Shown: positions 7,497 to 15,454 of the stretch, piece by piece
How the letters are laid out: every line of letters begins with the position of its first letter
How positions within the stretch are numbered: the first letter of the stretch is position 1
NCBI GenBank assembly: GCA_031551275.1
Contig: JAVBNX010000002.1
Coordinates: 18,579 to 82,578, forward strand
Length of the DNA stretch: 64,000 nt
Reading direction: 5' to 3'
DNA from: JAVBMJ01 sp031551275
GTDB taxonomy: Bacteria; Bacteroidota; Bacteroidia; Bacteroidales; Rikenellaceae
The notes under the pieces: generated by a model
Told to the model about the DNA's origin: nothing
The model's input: the letters and a program-made list of their open reading frames with translations, nothing else
The model's database searches: none
Program-made: the position numbers and the translations under genes

Positions 7497-8306
7497 CTAC
7501 CGCTTTTTCCCTTGCGCGGCCCGGCGTAAGGAGGTTACCCCTTCGATAAAGGTCATCGGATGGACGGGCGCGCCGGGCAGGTAAAGGTCGACGGGGGTTC
7601 CTTGCGGGAATACCGTCCCGTTGTGCCCCGTTCCACCCTCCAGGAAGGCGCGGTCGATGCAACGGCTCGGGGCGAAAAGGCCGCCCGAGATCGCCTCCGC
7701 GCCCGCGAGGATCAAAATGCGGGGTTGCGGGACGGCCTTGTAGGTCGTCAAAAGCGCCGGGGCCATGTTTTTTGTGACGGGGCCGGTTACCACCACCCCG
7801 TCGGCATGGCGGGGCGAGGCGACGAACTCCACGCCGAAGCGGGCGAAATCGAAGTTCACATTGCCAGAAGCGTTGAGCTCCATTTCGGTCGAGTTGTCGC
7901 CGCCCGCGCTGACCTGGCGCAGTTTGAGCGCCTCGCGGAAGTAGCGGTCGAAGCCGGGCTTTATGGCCGCCGGATCGAACCTCGGGGCGGGCTCGCCCTC
8001 GGTAACGATCAGCCCCTCGCGGGTATTGGTCCCCATACGGTAGTCCTGCGTGAAGGCGATATGCTGCGGGGCTTTGCGGGCGCACTCGCCGCAGAAGACG
8101 CAACGGCCCAGGTCGATGGTCAGCCCTTTTTCAAATCCGATGGCTCCCGTGGGGCACATTTCGACCAGGGCGAGGGCATCCTTCTCCCCGATCCCGCCCG
8201 TGATGCGGGGCCTTCCCCGGTAGGGCGCGGGGATCTCCACCTTCCCCAGATCGGGAATGTACTGGCGGCCGTGGCTGCGGAGTATTTTTATCTTCGAGAA
8301 AAACAT
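7497..8306 (-). CDS. Ehr-like complex: ferredoxin (HyfH-type) fused to NuoB/HyfI-type small subunit lacking its cluster ligands
   Basis: A 269-residue fusion. The N-terminal part resembles a 2[4Fe-4S] ferredoxin but keeps only one ligand set: Cys69, Cys72, Cys75 (RCVFCGECARKAP) with Cys51 (MCPTGAI); the other set is gone (Ala79 where the second CP cysteine should be, no CxxCxxC near residue 40). The C-terminal part has the HyfI/NuoB fold (FVASPRHADGVVVTGPVT, 161-178), yet all four positions that normally bind the proximal cluster are changed: Asp137, Thr140, Glu204 (AGAEAISGG) and Ala246 (LPGAPV). Alignment is by eye against remembered HyfI/NuoB motifs. It lies 3 bp after the large subunit. 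It cannot work as a hydrogenase small subunit. Confidence 0.83.
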   Translation of the reverse strand: MFFSKIKILRSHGRQYIPDLGKVEIPAPYRGRPRITGGIGEKDALALVEMCPTGAIGFEKGLTIDLGRCVFCGECARKAPQHIAFTQDYRMGTNTREGLIVTEGEPAPRFDPAAIKPGFDRYFREALKLRQVSAGGDNSTEMELNASGNVNFDFARFGVEFVASPRHADGVVVTGPVTKNMAPALLTTYKAVPQPRILILAGAEAISGGLFAPSRCIDRAFLEGGTGHNGTVFPQGTPVDLYLPGAPVHPMTFIEGVTSLRRAAQGKKR

Positions 8307-8309
8307 AAT

Positions 8310-9794
8310 TTACAGATCGTGACCGCAATAGGAGAGATTGAAACTCTTGTTGCAGACCGGGAAATCGGAGATCCCCGCCCCCCGGACGGCCAGCGCCAGC
8401 GCCATCCAGTTGTGCACCGAGGGGTCTTTTACCTTGTAGCTGATCAGCTCCCCTTTTTCATCCGTCGCCGCGACGTGGACGCACTCGCCGCGCCAGCCCT
8501 CCAGGGCGGCGAAAGCCAGCGTGCCGGGCTTTAATTTCAACGCGTAATCGGGCCCGGGCAGCTTCCCGGTCCCCTGCCCCGCCAGTAATCCGGCGATGTA
8601 TTCGACCGACTGCCGCACCTCCCTTACCCGCACCATACATCGTGCCATCACGTCGCCGAACTCCTTGACCACCGGGTCGTGGCTCAGCTCCTTTCCATAG
8701 ATGCCCCACGGATGGGTCGTCCTCAAATCGCGCCCCAGCCCGCTCGCCCTCGCGGCCATGCCCACGGCGCCGATGCGTTGCATCTGCTCCCGGGTTACCA
8801 CCCCGCACTCCTCGAAACGGGCCAGCACGGAGGGGGTGTCTTTCAGATCGTCGGCCACCTCGGTGTAGCGCCGGGCCACGTCGGCCAGGTTGGCGGCGAT
8901 CGCGGCGGACAACTCCGGGGTCAGGGGACAGTTCGTCCCGGCGGGACGGATCAGCGAGCGCCCGAAGCGGTTGCCGCACCAGAGTTGCATGGTGTTGATC
9001 ACCACCGTCCTCAACGCCTCGCAGGCGACCTGTCCCAGTTGGTAGCCGATGTCCATGCACAACGCCCCGGTATCGGCGATGTGCATGGCGATCCGCTCCA
9101 TCTCCAGCGCTATGGTCCGCTCGGCCCAGAGGCGCTGCGGGACTTCGACCCCCGCCAACCGCTCGGCCAGCATGGCTGAAGCCGTGGCGTGGGCGATCGA
9201 ACTGTCGCCCGCGATGGCCTCGGAGAGCACGCTGCGGCGCAGGGGGCGGGCCTTGACCATCAGCTCCTCCACACCCCGGTGCTGGTAGCCCAGGGCGATC
9301 TCAAGGTGCAAAACTTTCTCTCCCTGGCAGATGAACCGGAATCCCCCCGGCTCGATGATCCCCGCGTGGACCGGGCCCACGTGCACCTCGTGGAGCATAT
9401 CCCCCTCCATCTTGTAGAAGGGGTAGTCGTCCGGGAAAGCGGTCCGCAGGGGCTTGGCCCAGGGGTTCTTCGCAAAAACGATGTTGTTGCTCTCGGCGAT
9501 CTCCCGCTCGAAGGGGTGCACCTGGGGATGGATGGCCGTCAAAGAGGGCAACTCCTGCTCGCAATAGTATTCGTAATCGTAGGCCAGGACCAGCACCTTT
9601 CCGGTCCTATCGTCCGCCACCAGGCAGACCAGCCGGAAACGCTCCTCCAAAGACAGGGCGAAATAGTGGAAAATATGGCGTGCGGGGTCATCCAAAAGCC
9701 CGCGGATGGTATCGTAAAAGTCGGCGTACTCCAACACCGGAATATCGCCCAAAGCTACCGACCCTTGCCGGTTATCGCACTCGATCCACTTCAT
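8310..9794 (-). CDS. Ehr-like complex: NuoC/NuoD (HyfG/HycE)-type large subunit without NiFe ligands
   Basis: A 494-residue NuoCD-type fusion: residues ~1-110 match the 30-kDa subunit (HPQVHPFEREIAE), the rest the 49-kDa/NiFe large subunit (HVGPVHAGIIEPGGFRF, ALGYQHRGVEELM). The first metal motif, normally CGxC, reads AGDS at 195-198. The last, normally DPCxxC, reads NLSYCG near 486-491, with Ser488 and Gly491 at the ligand positions. No NiFe site can form. Its ATG overlaps the stop of the preceding pump-subunit gene by 4 bp. This pattern defines the energy-converting hydrogenase-related (Ehr) group. The loss is not frameshift damage: the frame is intact. Confidence 0.85.
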   Translation of the reverse strand: MKWIECDNRQGSVALGDIPVLEYADFYDTIRGLLDDPARHIFHYFALSLEERFRLVCLVADDRTGKVLVLAYDYEYYCEQELPSLTAIHPQVHPFEREIAESNNIVFAKNPWAKPLRTAFPDDYPFYKMEGDMLHEVHVGPVHAGIIEPGGFRFICQGEKVLHLEIALGYQHRGVEELMVKARPLRRSVLSEAIAGDSSIAHATASAMLAERLAGVEVPQRLWAERTIALEMERIAMHIADTGALCMDIGYQLGQVACEALRTVVINTMQLWCGNRFGRSLIRPAGTNCPLTPELSAAIAANLADVARRYTEVADDLKDTPSVLARFEECGVVTREQMQRIGAVGMAARASGLGRDLRTTHPWGIYGKELSHDPVVKEFGDVMARCMVRVREVRQSVEYIAGLLAGQGTGKLPGPDYALKLKPGTLAFAALEGWRGECVHVAATDEKGELISYKVKDPSVHNWMALALAVRGAGISDFPVCNKSFNLSYCGHDL

Positions 9795-11185
9795 CGCAAT
9801 ACCCCGTTAATCAAATCCATAAGCCAGCCCGGCTGCCAGGCGCCCAGCGCGCACGCCAACGCCATGAAAGCCAGCGCGCTCCATAGCACCGCACCGACCC
9901 GGAGTTTTTGTCCCGGCTCGGGCGCGGGTTTGAAACACAACTCGTAGACCCTCTGGCCCAAAATATAGATCGCCACGCAGACCAGCCCCGCGATGGCCGC
10001 CACCGCCCACCACTTGCCGCCCGTGACCGCCTGCTGCACGAATCCCAGCTCGGAAATGAACAGCACCGAGGGTGGGAATCCCAGCAAAAAGGCCACAGTC
10101 AGGGCCAGGCCCACACCCGCGGCCGGGTTGAGCTTCATGTACTCCCCGCCGTCCTCGATCCGGTAGCTTCCCAGGCTTTTGTAGAGGGGACCCAACTGGA
10201 AGAACAGGCTCGATTTGAGGAACGTATGCCCTACCAGGTGCAGCACGGCGAAAAGCAACGCCCCGCCTCCGAGGCCCAATGCGATCAGCACCAGCCCCAT
10301 GTTCTCGACCGAGGAGTAGGCCCAAAGCCGCTTGTAGTTGCGCACCCTGCGCATGGTCAGCGCCCCCACGGCGAGGGTCGCCACCCCGAGGATCAGCAGC
10401 ACGCCTTGCATCCAGGGATAGAATTCGCTCTGCATCATGACTTTGTAGACCCGGAAGACCGCCACGAAGCCGCCGTTCAGCAGCGCGGTCGAGATTACCG
10501 CCCCGGCGGGCGCGGGCGCGGCCGAGTTGGCGTCCACCCCGGCGGCGTACAACGGGAAGGCCTCCAGTTTGCAACTGTACCCGACCAGAATAAACAGGAA
10601 AGCCATCTTGGCGTACAACGGATTGGCCGTCGCGATGCGCATCGCCAAATTGGCGTAGGTCAGATCGCCCCCGTCGCGCACCACGGAGCTTAAAAGCAAT
10701 ATGCCGAGGTAGGCCATCGAGATGCCCACCGAGCAGACGAACACATACTTCCAGGCCGCCTCCAAACTCTTGGCCTCGCGGTGGTAGTAGATCAGCCCGG
10801 CGGCGGACAACGTGGTCGCCTCCAAAAAGATCCAGGTTACCGCCGCGTTGGCCGCGAAGTAGACCCCCGAAAGCGAGGCCAACAGCAGGATCAGCGCGGC
10901 GAAATAGATCTTGTACTCCCGCAAGGTGTCCCCTTTCAGGTAGGCCCAACTGTGGGTCACGGCCATCAAGCCGACCAGGGCCGAGAGCGAAAAGAACAAC
11001 TTGCCCAGCGCGTCGTAGACGAAGAGCTGTCCCCCGGCGGGCGGGTAAACGAACATCCATACCGCCGACCCCGCCTGCAACAAAGCGTACAACCCCGAGA
11101 GCAAATTGACCAGCCCCCTGCGCCGGGAGAGCAGAATCCCCGCGCAACAGGCCAAAGCCGCTATCATCAAAGAGACCGCTCCCAT
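9791..11185 (-). CDS. Ehr-like complex: antiporter-like subunit (HyfF / NuoN type)
   Basis: A 464-residue integral membrane protein with about 13-14 helices and the Proton_antipo_M pattern. Residues expected for ion translocation are present: a glutamate in VTWIFLEATTLSAAGLIYY, a lysine in LVGYSCKLEAFPLYAAG, and the downstream His/Lys segment HLVGHTFLKSSLFF. Similar proteins in group-4 hydrogenases and Mrp complexes pump protons or sodium. It begins 1 bp after the HyfE-like gene and overlaps the large subunit by 4 bp. The pump side thus looks intact while the redox side does not. Confidence 0.85.
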   Translation of the reverse strand: MGAVSLMIAALACCAGILLSRRRGLVNLLSGLYALLQAGSAVWMFVYPPAGGQLFVYDALGKLFFSLSALVGLMAVTHSWAYLKGDTLREYKIYFAALILLLASLSGVYFAANAAVTWIFLEATTLSAAGLIYYHREAKSLEAAWKYVFVCSVGISMAYLGILLLSSVVRDGGDLTYANLAMRIATANPLYAKMAFLFILVGYSCKLEAFPLYAAGVDANSAAPAPAGAVISTALLNGGFVAVFRVYKVMMQSEFYPWMQGVLLILGVATLAVGALTMRRVRNYKRLWAYSSVENMGLVLIALGLGGGALLFAVLHLVGHTFLKSSLFFQLGPLYKSLGSYRIEDGGEYMKLNPAAGVGLALTVAFLLGFPPSVLFISELGFVQQAVTGGKWWAVAAIAGLVCVAIYILGQRVYELCFKPAPEPGQKLRVGAVLWSALAFMALACALGAWQPGWLMDLINGVLR

Positions 11186-11186
11186 A

Positions 11187-11813
11187 TCAATCCTTCAATT
11201 CGGTTAAATCCTCGGCATCGAGCACGTGCATCCGGTCGCCGATCCGGCTCATAAAGATCCCGAGCATCAACACGCTGATCAAAATGTCGAGCAAAATGGC
11301 GATGTTGATCAAAAAAGGCATCTCGACCCCCATGGCGATCGAAAACAAAAACACCCCGTTCTCTATCAGAAGGAAACCGACCAAATGCGAAAAAATCCGT
11401 TTGCGCGTGGTAATCATGACCATACCGCTCAAAAGGGCGTACAACGCCACCCCGAAGAAGAGCCGGTCCGTCCCCTCGTCGGCGATGTACCACGTGACGA
11501 CCGCGCTGGCCACCAAGGCGAGGATCGAGCCCAGCAGCGAGTTGAACTGGCTCTGGCCGAAGGTGGCCACCCGGTTGATCTTCGTGCGCCGGATAATCCG
11601 GTACAGCATCCCCGGCACGATAATGGCCTTGAATACAAGCGTCTCGATCAGGATGAACAACAAATCGAAAATATTGATCGAGTGGAGCCGGAAGATCGCG
11701 ATGGCGAACAGGATCGCCCCCTGCAACCCGATCAGCATGGCGTAGTTGCGGTAACGCTCCGTGATGGAGACGTAGACCAGCGTAACGACGTATAGTATCA
11801 GCAGCGATAGCAT
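11187..11813 (-). CDS. Ehr-like complex: HyfE / NuoK-type membrane subunit
   Basis: A 208-residue protein with about six membrane helices. The NuoK/MrpC-like core is at HLVGFLLIENGVFLFSIAMG (residues ~141-160), including the glutamate used in proton transfer in relatives. This length and layout match HyfE of hydrogenase-4. It starts 1 bp after the NuoH-like gene and ends 1 bp before the HyfF-like gene. A very tight operon position supports membership of the same complex. Confidence 0.83.
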   Translation of the reverse strand: MLSLLILYVVTLVYVSITERYRNYAMLIGLQGAILFAIAIFRLHSINIFDLLFILIETLVFKAIIVPGMLYRIIRRTKINRVATFGQSQFNSLLGSILALVASAVVTWYIADEGTDRLFFGVALYALLSGMVMITTRKRIFSHLVGFLLIENGVFLFSIAMGVEMPFLINIAILLDILISVLMLGIFMSRIGDRMHVLDAEDLTELKD

Positions 11814-11814
11814 C

Positions 11815-12717
11815 CTAAAGCAATATAAAGGCCGTCATAAAGACGATCACGGACAACGAAAGTATGGTCAATATCCAGGTCGTGTTCCTCGAAAGGCGGT
11901 TCCTCGCCTGGAACGACTCGACACCCCCGATCAGCACCCCGACCATCAGCACCAGCGCCACCGAGAACAAGGTCGGCATGGGCAGCGACCCGGCCAGCGC
12001 GGCCGACGCGATGGCGGCCAACGCCCCGGTCTTCAACCATCCGCCCATGCGGATCATGGCCAGGTCCACCCCGCAATAATCCAACTCCATCACCTCATGG
12101 ATCATGGTCAATTCCAAGTGGGTGCGCGGATCGTCGACGGGGACGCGCCCGGCCTCGACGGTGATTACCTTGACCATCAAATAGAACAGCAGCAGGAGCA
12201 CGATCCATATCTCCGTCCCGCCCTGCGCCGCCCCCTGGGCCATCGCACCGAGGCTCGGTTGCCCGGTCACCATGGCCATCGCCCCGAGGATCATGAACAG
12301 GGCCGGTTCGACCAGCGCGCCGTACAAGGCCTCGCGGCTCGCCCCCATCCCCTCGAAGCTCGACGCGGTATCCATCGCCCCGAGGATCAGGGCCAGCCGC
12401 GAAAGGGCCAGCAGATAGGCCACCACCACGAAATCTCCTTTAAAGGAGATCAAAGGCGGCAGGTCGCCCACCGGGACGAAGCACAAAACCAGCATCGAGC
12501 AGGCCAGGTAGACCGACGGGGCGATCCGGAAAAGCGCCGTGGTCGCGGTGGAATAGACCGCCCCCTTTTTGAAGAGCAGCTCCACGTTGTGGATGTGCTG
12601 CCAGAAGCTCACCCCCTTGCGTCCGGCCAGCCGGGCCCGCAAACGGTTGACCACCCCCGGGATCATCGCCGAGAGGATAGCCAGAAGCAGCAGCGTGAGT
12701 ATGCCCGTCAGATCCAT
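11815..12717 (-). CDS. Ehr-like complex: NuoH / HyfC (HycD)-type membrane anchor
   Basis: A 300-residue, eight-helix protein of the NuoH family that normally links the redox arm to the pump subunits. Family residues are clear: VNRLRARLAGRKGVSFWQ near the N-terminus and the acidic loop EAGRVPVDDPRTHLELTMIH followed by EVMELDY. The frame is open 42 codons further upstream, but that would lie deep inside the preceding gene; MDLTGILTLLLLAIL at 12717 is the natural start and gives a 10-bp overlap with the HyfB-like stop. Confidence 0.86.
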   Translation of the reverse strand: MDLTGILTLLLLAILSAMIPGVVNRLRARLAGRKGVSFWQHIHNVELLFKKGAVYSTATTALFRIAPSVYLACSMLVLCFVPVGDLPPLISFKGDFVVVAYLLALSRLALILGAMDTASSFEGMGASREALYGALVEPALFMILGAMAMVTGQPSLGAMAQGAAQGGTEIWIVLLLLFYLMVKVITVEAGRVPVDDPRTHLELTMIHEVMELDYCGVDLAMIRMGGWLKTGALAAIASAALAGSLPMPTLFSVALVLMVGVLIGGVESFQARNRLSRNTTWILTILSLSVIVFMTAFILL

Positions 12718-14630
12718 CCGAAAAGCGAGATTAAAAGTATGGCGAAAAGGGTGGCCAGCGCGGTAAAGACATACCCGTTGACCTTCCCGGTCCTGAATCT
12801 TTCCAAACGCTCCAACACCATCCCCGAGTACTCGCCCCACCACGCCACGAAGAGCGTTTCGATCCTGTCCCTGCGGCTGACGGCGAAGCCTTTAGGGGCG
12901 GGGAAGACCTCGTCCTTGCTCACGGGGGCCGCCTCGCCCGAGGTGTTGGTCAACGAGGCGGCGATGTTCTGCAACCCCTCGCTGAAGGACTCGCCGCTGT
13001 ATTGCATCTTGGCGTCCGGGTCCGAGAATCCGCAGCCCCAGGTGGGCCCGCTCTCCACAGGGCGGTTCCTCAGCGCGGCCTTACGCAGCAGGGCAAGCAA
13101 AGCCGTCAACACGACCAAGGCCCCGCCGATCGTGGCCACCCACTTCAGCGCAGGTGCGATCTGGAATTGGACAGAACCGCCCAAGCCGGGCATATCGTAT
13201 ATTTTCGCGATCAACCCCGTAACCGCCCATGAAAAAAGCGACGGGAAAGCGGAGATAATGATGACGCCCCCGGCCAGCAGCCCCATCGGGATAATCTGCC
13301 ACATGGACGCCTCGCGGGCCCGGGCCGCCTCGTCTGTTCGGGGAAGCCCCTGGAAGGCCACGCCGTAGAGCTTAATAAAGGCCATCATCACGATCCCGCC
13401 CGAGAGGGAGATGACCGCCAGCGCTATGATCGACGAGATGACCGCCCCGCCGCCCGAGGCGATCGAGTCGACCAGCCCGAAATAGATAAAGAACTCCGAC
13501 ACGAAGCCCGCCAGGGGGGGCAGCGCGCAGATCCCCACGCTCCCGAACAGCACCAGCGCCGCGGTCAGGGGCATCCGCTTGCCCAGCCCGCCCAACCGGT
13601 CGACGGAGAGGGTGTGGGCTTGGGAATAGACATTCCCCGCCCCGAAAAAGAGCAGGGGCTTGATCATCGCGTGGGCCAGGATGTGCATCAAAGCGCCGCC
13701 CATCGCGCATACCGCGAGGAAGGTATCCCCGCGTCCCCACGCCATGAGGGAAACCCCGACGGCGATCAGGATAATTCCTATGTTCTCGATGCTCGAATAG
13801 GCCATCAACCGCTTGAGGTTGTCCTGCAAGGCGGCGAGGATCACGCCCCACAACGCCGTCACGCAACCGACGGCCAGCAGGATGACCCCGAGTGTGAAAA
13901 ACTCCGACGAGAGGGCGAAGACCACCCGCAACGCCCCGTAGATCCCCATCTTGATCATCACGCCCGACATCAGGGCCGAGACGTGGGACGGGGCGGCGGG
14001 GTGCGCCTCGGGAAGCCAGGTATGCAGGGGGAAGGCGCCCGCCTTCATTAAAAAGCCGATCAGCAGCAAAATCGCCACGGGCAGGGGATTGTTCGCCGCG
14101 AAGTAGTCCGGCAGCCCCGCGAACCCGCCTGTCCCGTCCGGCGCGACCCCCATCGAGAAGCCCGCGACCAGGGCCACGAAGCCCACGTGCATCATTACCA
14201 GGTAGACCAGCCCCGCTTTGCGGATCTGCGGCTTCTCGCCCTCGAACATAATAAGCAGGAACGAACAGAGCGTCATCGCCTCCCACGCGCACAGGAACCA
14301 GAAGGCTGTGGGCGTGACGACCACCAGCCCCATCGAGGCGATCAGGCCCCACAGGGCGGCGAAGTGGAGTATGAATTCGGCCGTGGTTTTCTTTCCCTCG
14401 TACATCTGAAGGTAGCCCCGGCTGTAAAGCGTCGCCGCCACGCCCACCACGGCGATAATGACCAGAAAGAACCCGCTCAGCGCATCGGCCTGCAAGCCCT
14501 GGCCGCCGAAGACGGAGTTGGCGGTAAATACCTCCGTGTAACCATACACCAGGGCGTGTTGGCCCAGAAAGAGCATCCCGGCCGCCAGCAGGCAGACAAA
14601 CACGAAAGCTATGGTCCAAACGCAGCGCAT
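12708..14630 (-). CDS. Ehr-like complex: HyfB / NuoL-type antiporter subunit
   Basis: A 640-residue membrane protein with about 15-16 helices, the largest pump subunit. Conserved ion-path residues are present: Glu in CAWEAMTLCSFLLIMFEG, Lys in GFLMKAGAFPLHTWLPEAH, the AAPSHVSALMSGVMIKMG helix, and HAMIKPLLFFGAG. The C-terminal ~100 residues include a soluble stretch (GPTWGCGFSDPDAKMQYSG) known from HyfB proteins. It starts 4 bp after the rsmE stop, with no separate promoter seen, and is the first gene of the complex. Confidence 0.87.
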   Translation of the reverse strand: MRCVWTIAFVFVCLLAAGMLFLGQHALVYGYTEVFTANSVFGGQGLQADALSGFFLVIIAVVGVAATLYSRGYLQMYEGKKTTAEFILHFAALWGLIASMGLVVVTPTAFWFLCAWEAMTLCSFLLIMFEGEKPQIRKAGLVYLVMMHVGFVALVAGFSMGVAPDGTGGFAGLPDYFAANNPLPVAILLLIGFLMKAGAFPLHTWLPEAHPAAPSHVSALMSGVMIKMGIYGALRVVFALSSEFFTLGVILLAVGCVTALWGVILAALQDNLKRLMAYSSIENIGIILIAVGVSLMAWGRGDTFLAVCAMGGALMHILAHAMIKPLLFFGAGNVYSQAHTLSVDRLGGLGKRMPLTAALVLFGSVGICALPPLAGFVSEFFIYFGLVDSIASGGGAVISSIIALAVISLSGGIVMMAFIKLYGVAFQGLPRTDEAARAREASMWQIIPMGLLAGGVIIISAFPSLFSWAVTGLIAKIYDMPGLGGSVQFQIAPALKWVATIGGALVVLTALLALLRKAALRNRPVESGPTWGCGFSDPDAKMQYSGESFSEGLQNIAASLTNTSGEAAPVSKDEVFPAPKGFAVSRRDRIETLFVAWWGEYSGMVLERLERFRTGKVNGYVFTALATLFAILLISLFGWI

Positions 14631-14634
14631 CTGC

Positions 14635-15336
14635 TTACCCGATATTGATCCCCGCGACCATCGCGACCGCCATCAGGGCCGCTGTCTCGGTCCTCAGGCG
14701 GTTGGGCCCGAGCGTTATGGGTTTAAACCCCGCGTCGAGGGCCGTTTTCAGCTCATCCGGGGAGAAATCCCCCTCGGGACCGATCAGTATGGTAATCTCT
14801 TCCCCGGGGACGATGGCCTGCAAAGGGGTAAGCTTCTCCACGCCCGGATCGCACCAGCCGACCAGCTTGGTACCCTGCGCCTGGGGGATGAATTTAGCAA
14901 ACGGGGTCAGCTCATCCACCACGGGCAGCCACGCCCCCGTCGATTGCTTCATGGCCGAGAGGACCACCTTGCGCTCCCGCTCGACCTTCAACACCCTGCG
15001 CTCGGAGCGGGCGCACAAAAGGGGCACGACGCGGTCGATCCCCATCTCGGTCGCCTTTTCCAGAAACCACTCCAGACGCTCGGGGTTCTTGGGCGGGGCG
15101 ATGCCTACCGTCAAACGGCAGGGCCTCGGGGCGGCCTTCACGGGGTCGGATACCTCCACCCGGCAGGCCGTGGGCGAGGCCCCGGCGATGGTCCCGGTGT
15201 AGACCGTGCCCTGTCCGTCACCCACGGCGATCCTCTCCCCGTCCGCCAAACGCAACACCCTGACCGCATGGCGGCTCTGGTCGGCGTCGAGGATGATCTC
15301 GGCGGGAACGGGGGCGGGATGGTAGAAATATTGCAC
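14635..15336 (-). CDS. rsmE: 16S rRNA (uracil-1498-N3)-methyltransferase RsmE
   Basis: A SPOUT-class methyltransferase modifying U1498 of 16S rRNA. The 233 residues show the N-terminal PUA-like part and the trefoil-knot motifs TILIGPEGDFSPDEL and TLGPNRLRTETAAL. I chose the GTG at 15336 (protein starts M/VQYFYHPAPVPAE), because the frame upstream has only low-value residues and a strong promoter ends 27 bp before this GTG. It is the first gene of the unit that continues into the Ehr-like complex, so a housekeeping promoter may drive that whole operon. Confidence 0.92.
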   Translation of the reverse strand: MQYFYHPAPVPAEIILDADQSRHAVRVLRLADGERIAVGDGQGTVYTGTIAGASPTACRVEVSDPVKAAPRPCRLTVGIAPPKNPERLEWFLEKATEMGIDRVVPLLCARSERRVLKVERERKVVLSAMKQSTGAWLPVVDELTPFAKFIPQAQGTKLVGWCDPGVEKLTPLQAIVPGEEITILIGPEGDFSPDELKTALDAGFKPITLGPNRLRTETAALMAVAMVAGINIG

Positions 15337-15363
15337 GTGTTGGAAAATTTCGTAAATTTGCCG

Positions 15364-15394
15364 CAAAGATAGTGAAAGCCAAGAGCAATTCAAA
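15364..15394 (-). promoter_or_regulatory. Promoter of rsmE and the Ehr-like operon
   Basis: Minus strand: TTTG (15391-15394), exactly 19 nt, TATCTTTG (15364-15371). Both boxes are perfect consensus. The -33 box is one arm of CAAACTCGTTTG (15391-15402), which it shares back to back with the divergent peptidase promoter. Confidence 0.8.
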
Positions 15395-15398
15395 CTCG

Positions 15399-15429
15399 TT
15401 TGAAATTGCCGAGGCGCATCCTATTTTAT
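15399..15429 (+). promoter_or_regulatory. Promoter of the M3 peptidase gene
   Basis: Plus strand: TTTG (15399-15402), exactly 19 nt, TATTTTAT (15422-15429), 7 of 8 to the -7 consensus. Only four bases separate its -33 box from that of the divergent rsmE promoter. Confidence 0.7.
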
Positions 15430-15454
15430 TTAAAAGTACGAAATTTTAACCGAT

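Noticed and set aside
12718..12843. 42-codon N-terminal extension of the NuoH-like subunit
   Set aside because: It would sit far inside the preceding gene and is not hydrophobic; the Met at 12717 starts a normal first helix.
7497..14630. Calling this locus a working hydrogenase-4 / formate hydrogenlyase
   Set aside because: All four NiFe ligand cysteines and all four proximal-cluster ligands are absent in otherwise intact subunits.
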